From the NCBI GenBank assembly GCA_946902875.1, contig OX336345.1, positions 4,247,395-4,311,394 on the forward strand: a stretch of DNA of 64,000 nucleotides, given 5' to 3'. How positions within the stretch are numbered: position 1 is the first letter of the stretch; each line of letters begins with the position of its first letter. The position numbers and the translations under genes are program-made. This DNA comes from Nematopogon swammerdamellus. Lineage: Eukaryota > Arthropoda > Insecta > Lepidoptera > Adelidae. Shown here in pieces: positions 62,650 through 64,000 of this stretch. The notes beneath the pieces are model-generated. The model saw only the letters and a program-made list of their open reading frames with translations. It ran no database searches and was not told where the DNA came from.

Positions 62650-64000
62650 ATAATAATGGACCTCTACTAGGGGTCCTCCGATGATGTCTGAATTAATATG
62701 TAAGATAAATACAACCGAGGTGAATGTGAATTCCCGTCTATTTGGGATATATTTTAACCGCCTGGCAACCCATTAATCAACACCGCGATGTGCGGTGTTG
62801 CCAAATACAGCAAACAGAAATTCCATACCGACGCTCGCTATCTTTTTCGTTACGTCAAACAATATATAATTTTAGTATGGGCTGACAGCGGAAAGAGATC
62901 GTGGAAATTCACGCTCGGTAAATGATGCAAGAATGTGTGCTCGGTTACGTAGTGAGAGTGTAGTACGCCGAGATATGTGTGATTGAATTTTCAAAAATGT
63001 AGGTTGGCAGTAATAATATTGAATAGTAACGGACGCCTCACGTGTACCGTAGCCTTAGTACGGAGTATTTTCCTCCGTACTGGCAATGTGTCTCTGACAC
63101 TTCGGTAAACGGCATTTCGACAGTCCGCTATTAAAATTCACTACGTGACAATCAGTAAACATTTTAAATATGAGTATATTTAATTAGTCTTAGTTAAACA
63201 TACTGAAAAAAAACGACTACTAAATTAATGCTCAATAAACACAAAATATGTAGGTAAATTGCTGAACTACCGTTGACCTATAGCTTAAGGCCCTGTCAAC
63301 CCGTATTCACCCGTACTCCTCTTTCAAGGGGCCGCTTTCGCTCGTTGGAGTAGGATGCATCACAATCAATCAATCAAAAATTAGGTCTTTATCTTTTATT
63401 CCAAAACTATGGATCGAAACAAAAAAGTAAAAAGCTACGGATTTAGATATATATTCAACAAATAAAATAATTTTTTTTCAAAGCCTTGATTTCGTCACGT
63501 TGCCTTAATACGTTTTATCGTTTATTGCCCGTGGTACCACCAGGTTGTACACTATAACTAAATTCAGAGGCATGTTCATGATTTTTTCTATCGAGCGAAG
63601 TTAATCAAATCGTGTTTTCAAAGAGCTATCGATCTGCGCTGATCGATGATGTATTACATATATTAAAACTGAATCTGTCAGGTGAGGAATATTGGTGGTA
63701 AACTTCTTGAAATTCGAGTCAGACGCAGCCTCACGTCACCTTAAATAATACTCCATAATGTAATATATGAAATATGCAATAATATTTCCTCTATGTACAG
63801 AGGTAAGGTTCCCAGGACGCTCGCTGATTTCGTTTGTTATGTAAACCTCAGGACGATATAAAAAAAAATTCAAGACGTAAAGGTAAACGAAGTTGAAAAA
63901 CATTTCGTTCTATATGGGCACATACACACACACAGCTACACGAAGCGGTCATAAAACTACGGTTCCCATTTCGACTTACTTGTTTTTATTTTTTATTTTG
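62650..64000. other. AT-rich unique region
   Basis: Holds two small hairpins: CAACACCGC/GCGGTGTTG (62779-62800) and AGTACGGAG/CTCCGTACT (about 63057-63081). No gene or repeat family recognised. Confidence 0.4.

Overview
This window looks like intergenic or intronic nuclear DNA from a moth or butterfly (Lepidoptera). The call rests on several repeat families I recognise as typical of that order: short DNA elements carrying (GTCY)n microsatellites between CCGGCCAAGTGCGAGTCG and TACGGAACCCTAAAAA ends, Helitron-type elements ending in CTAG after a GCCGCGGGC hairpin, a LINE tail ending in (GATGAT)n, and abundant SINEs with A-rich ATAAAAAA tails. No bacterial operon, rRNA gene, CRISPR array or intact host gene is visible. 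The only long open frame is the endonuclease/reverse transcriptase of a CR1/Jockey-type LINE (14823-17654). Four short plus-strand stretches could be host exons, but I cannot identify a protein from them.

Family names used here. S1: a SINE of about 375 bp whose head resembles 5S rRNA. S2: a SINE of about 400 bp with a tRNA-like head. S4: a SINE tail related to S2. S3: a repeat of about 340 bp that starts GGGGCCGGTAC and ends in (TATG)n. HEL-A: long Helitrons holding arrays of a 68-bp minisatellite. HEL-B: short Helitrons of about 370-390 bp. MITE-G: MITEs with (GTCY)n. LINE-C: the CR1/Jockey-like LINE at 14.8 kb. LINE-J and LINE-Z: two other LINEs seen only as 3' ends.

Layout. 0-14 kb is a patchwork of S1, S3, MITE and LINE ends, with a large foldback at 9.7-10.05 kb and a possible GAGA-type promoter near 7.0 kb. 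14.6-19.3 kb is bracketed by matching CAGGGTGT terminal repeats and holds the nearly full LINE-C and an S3. 19.7-30 kb holds SINEs, LINE ends, short Helitrons, a hairpin with a tRNA-like loop, and the four exon candidates. 30-46 kb holds nested SINEs, two HEL-A elements (35.9-37.7 and 41.4-45.1 kb), two sizeable MITEs and a hexanucleotide satellite of about 0.7 kb. 46-61 kb is again SINEs, MITE-G copies and LINE tails. 61.5-62.7 kb holds a palindromic element with a hammerhead-like core and an unidentified minus-strand transcription unit or LTR-like block. The last 1.3 kb is AT-rich without recognised features.

The most interesting signals are the modular structure of the SINEs (S1, S2 and S4 share a body but carry different heads and tails; S1/S2 and S1/S3 chimeras exist, one chimeric junction at three loci), the 5S-like fold of the S1 head, the minisatellite-loaded Helitrons, and two hammerhead-ribozyme-like motifs. 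All calls come from reading the sequence by eye; no alignments or searches were run.
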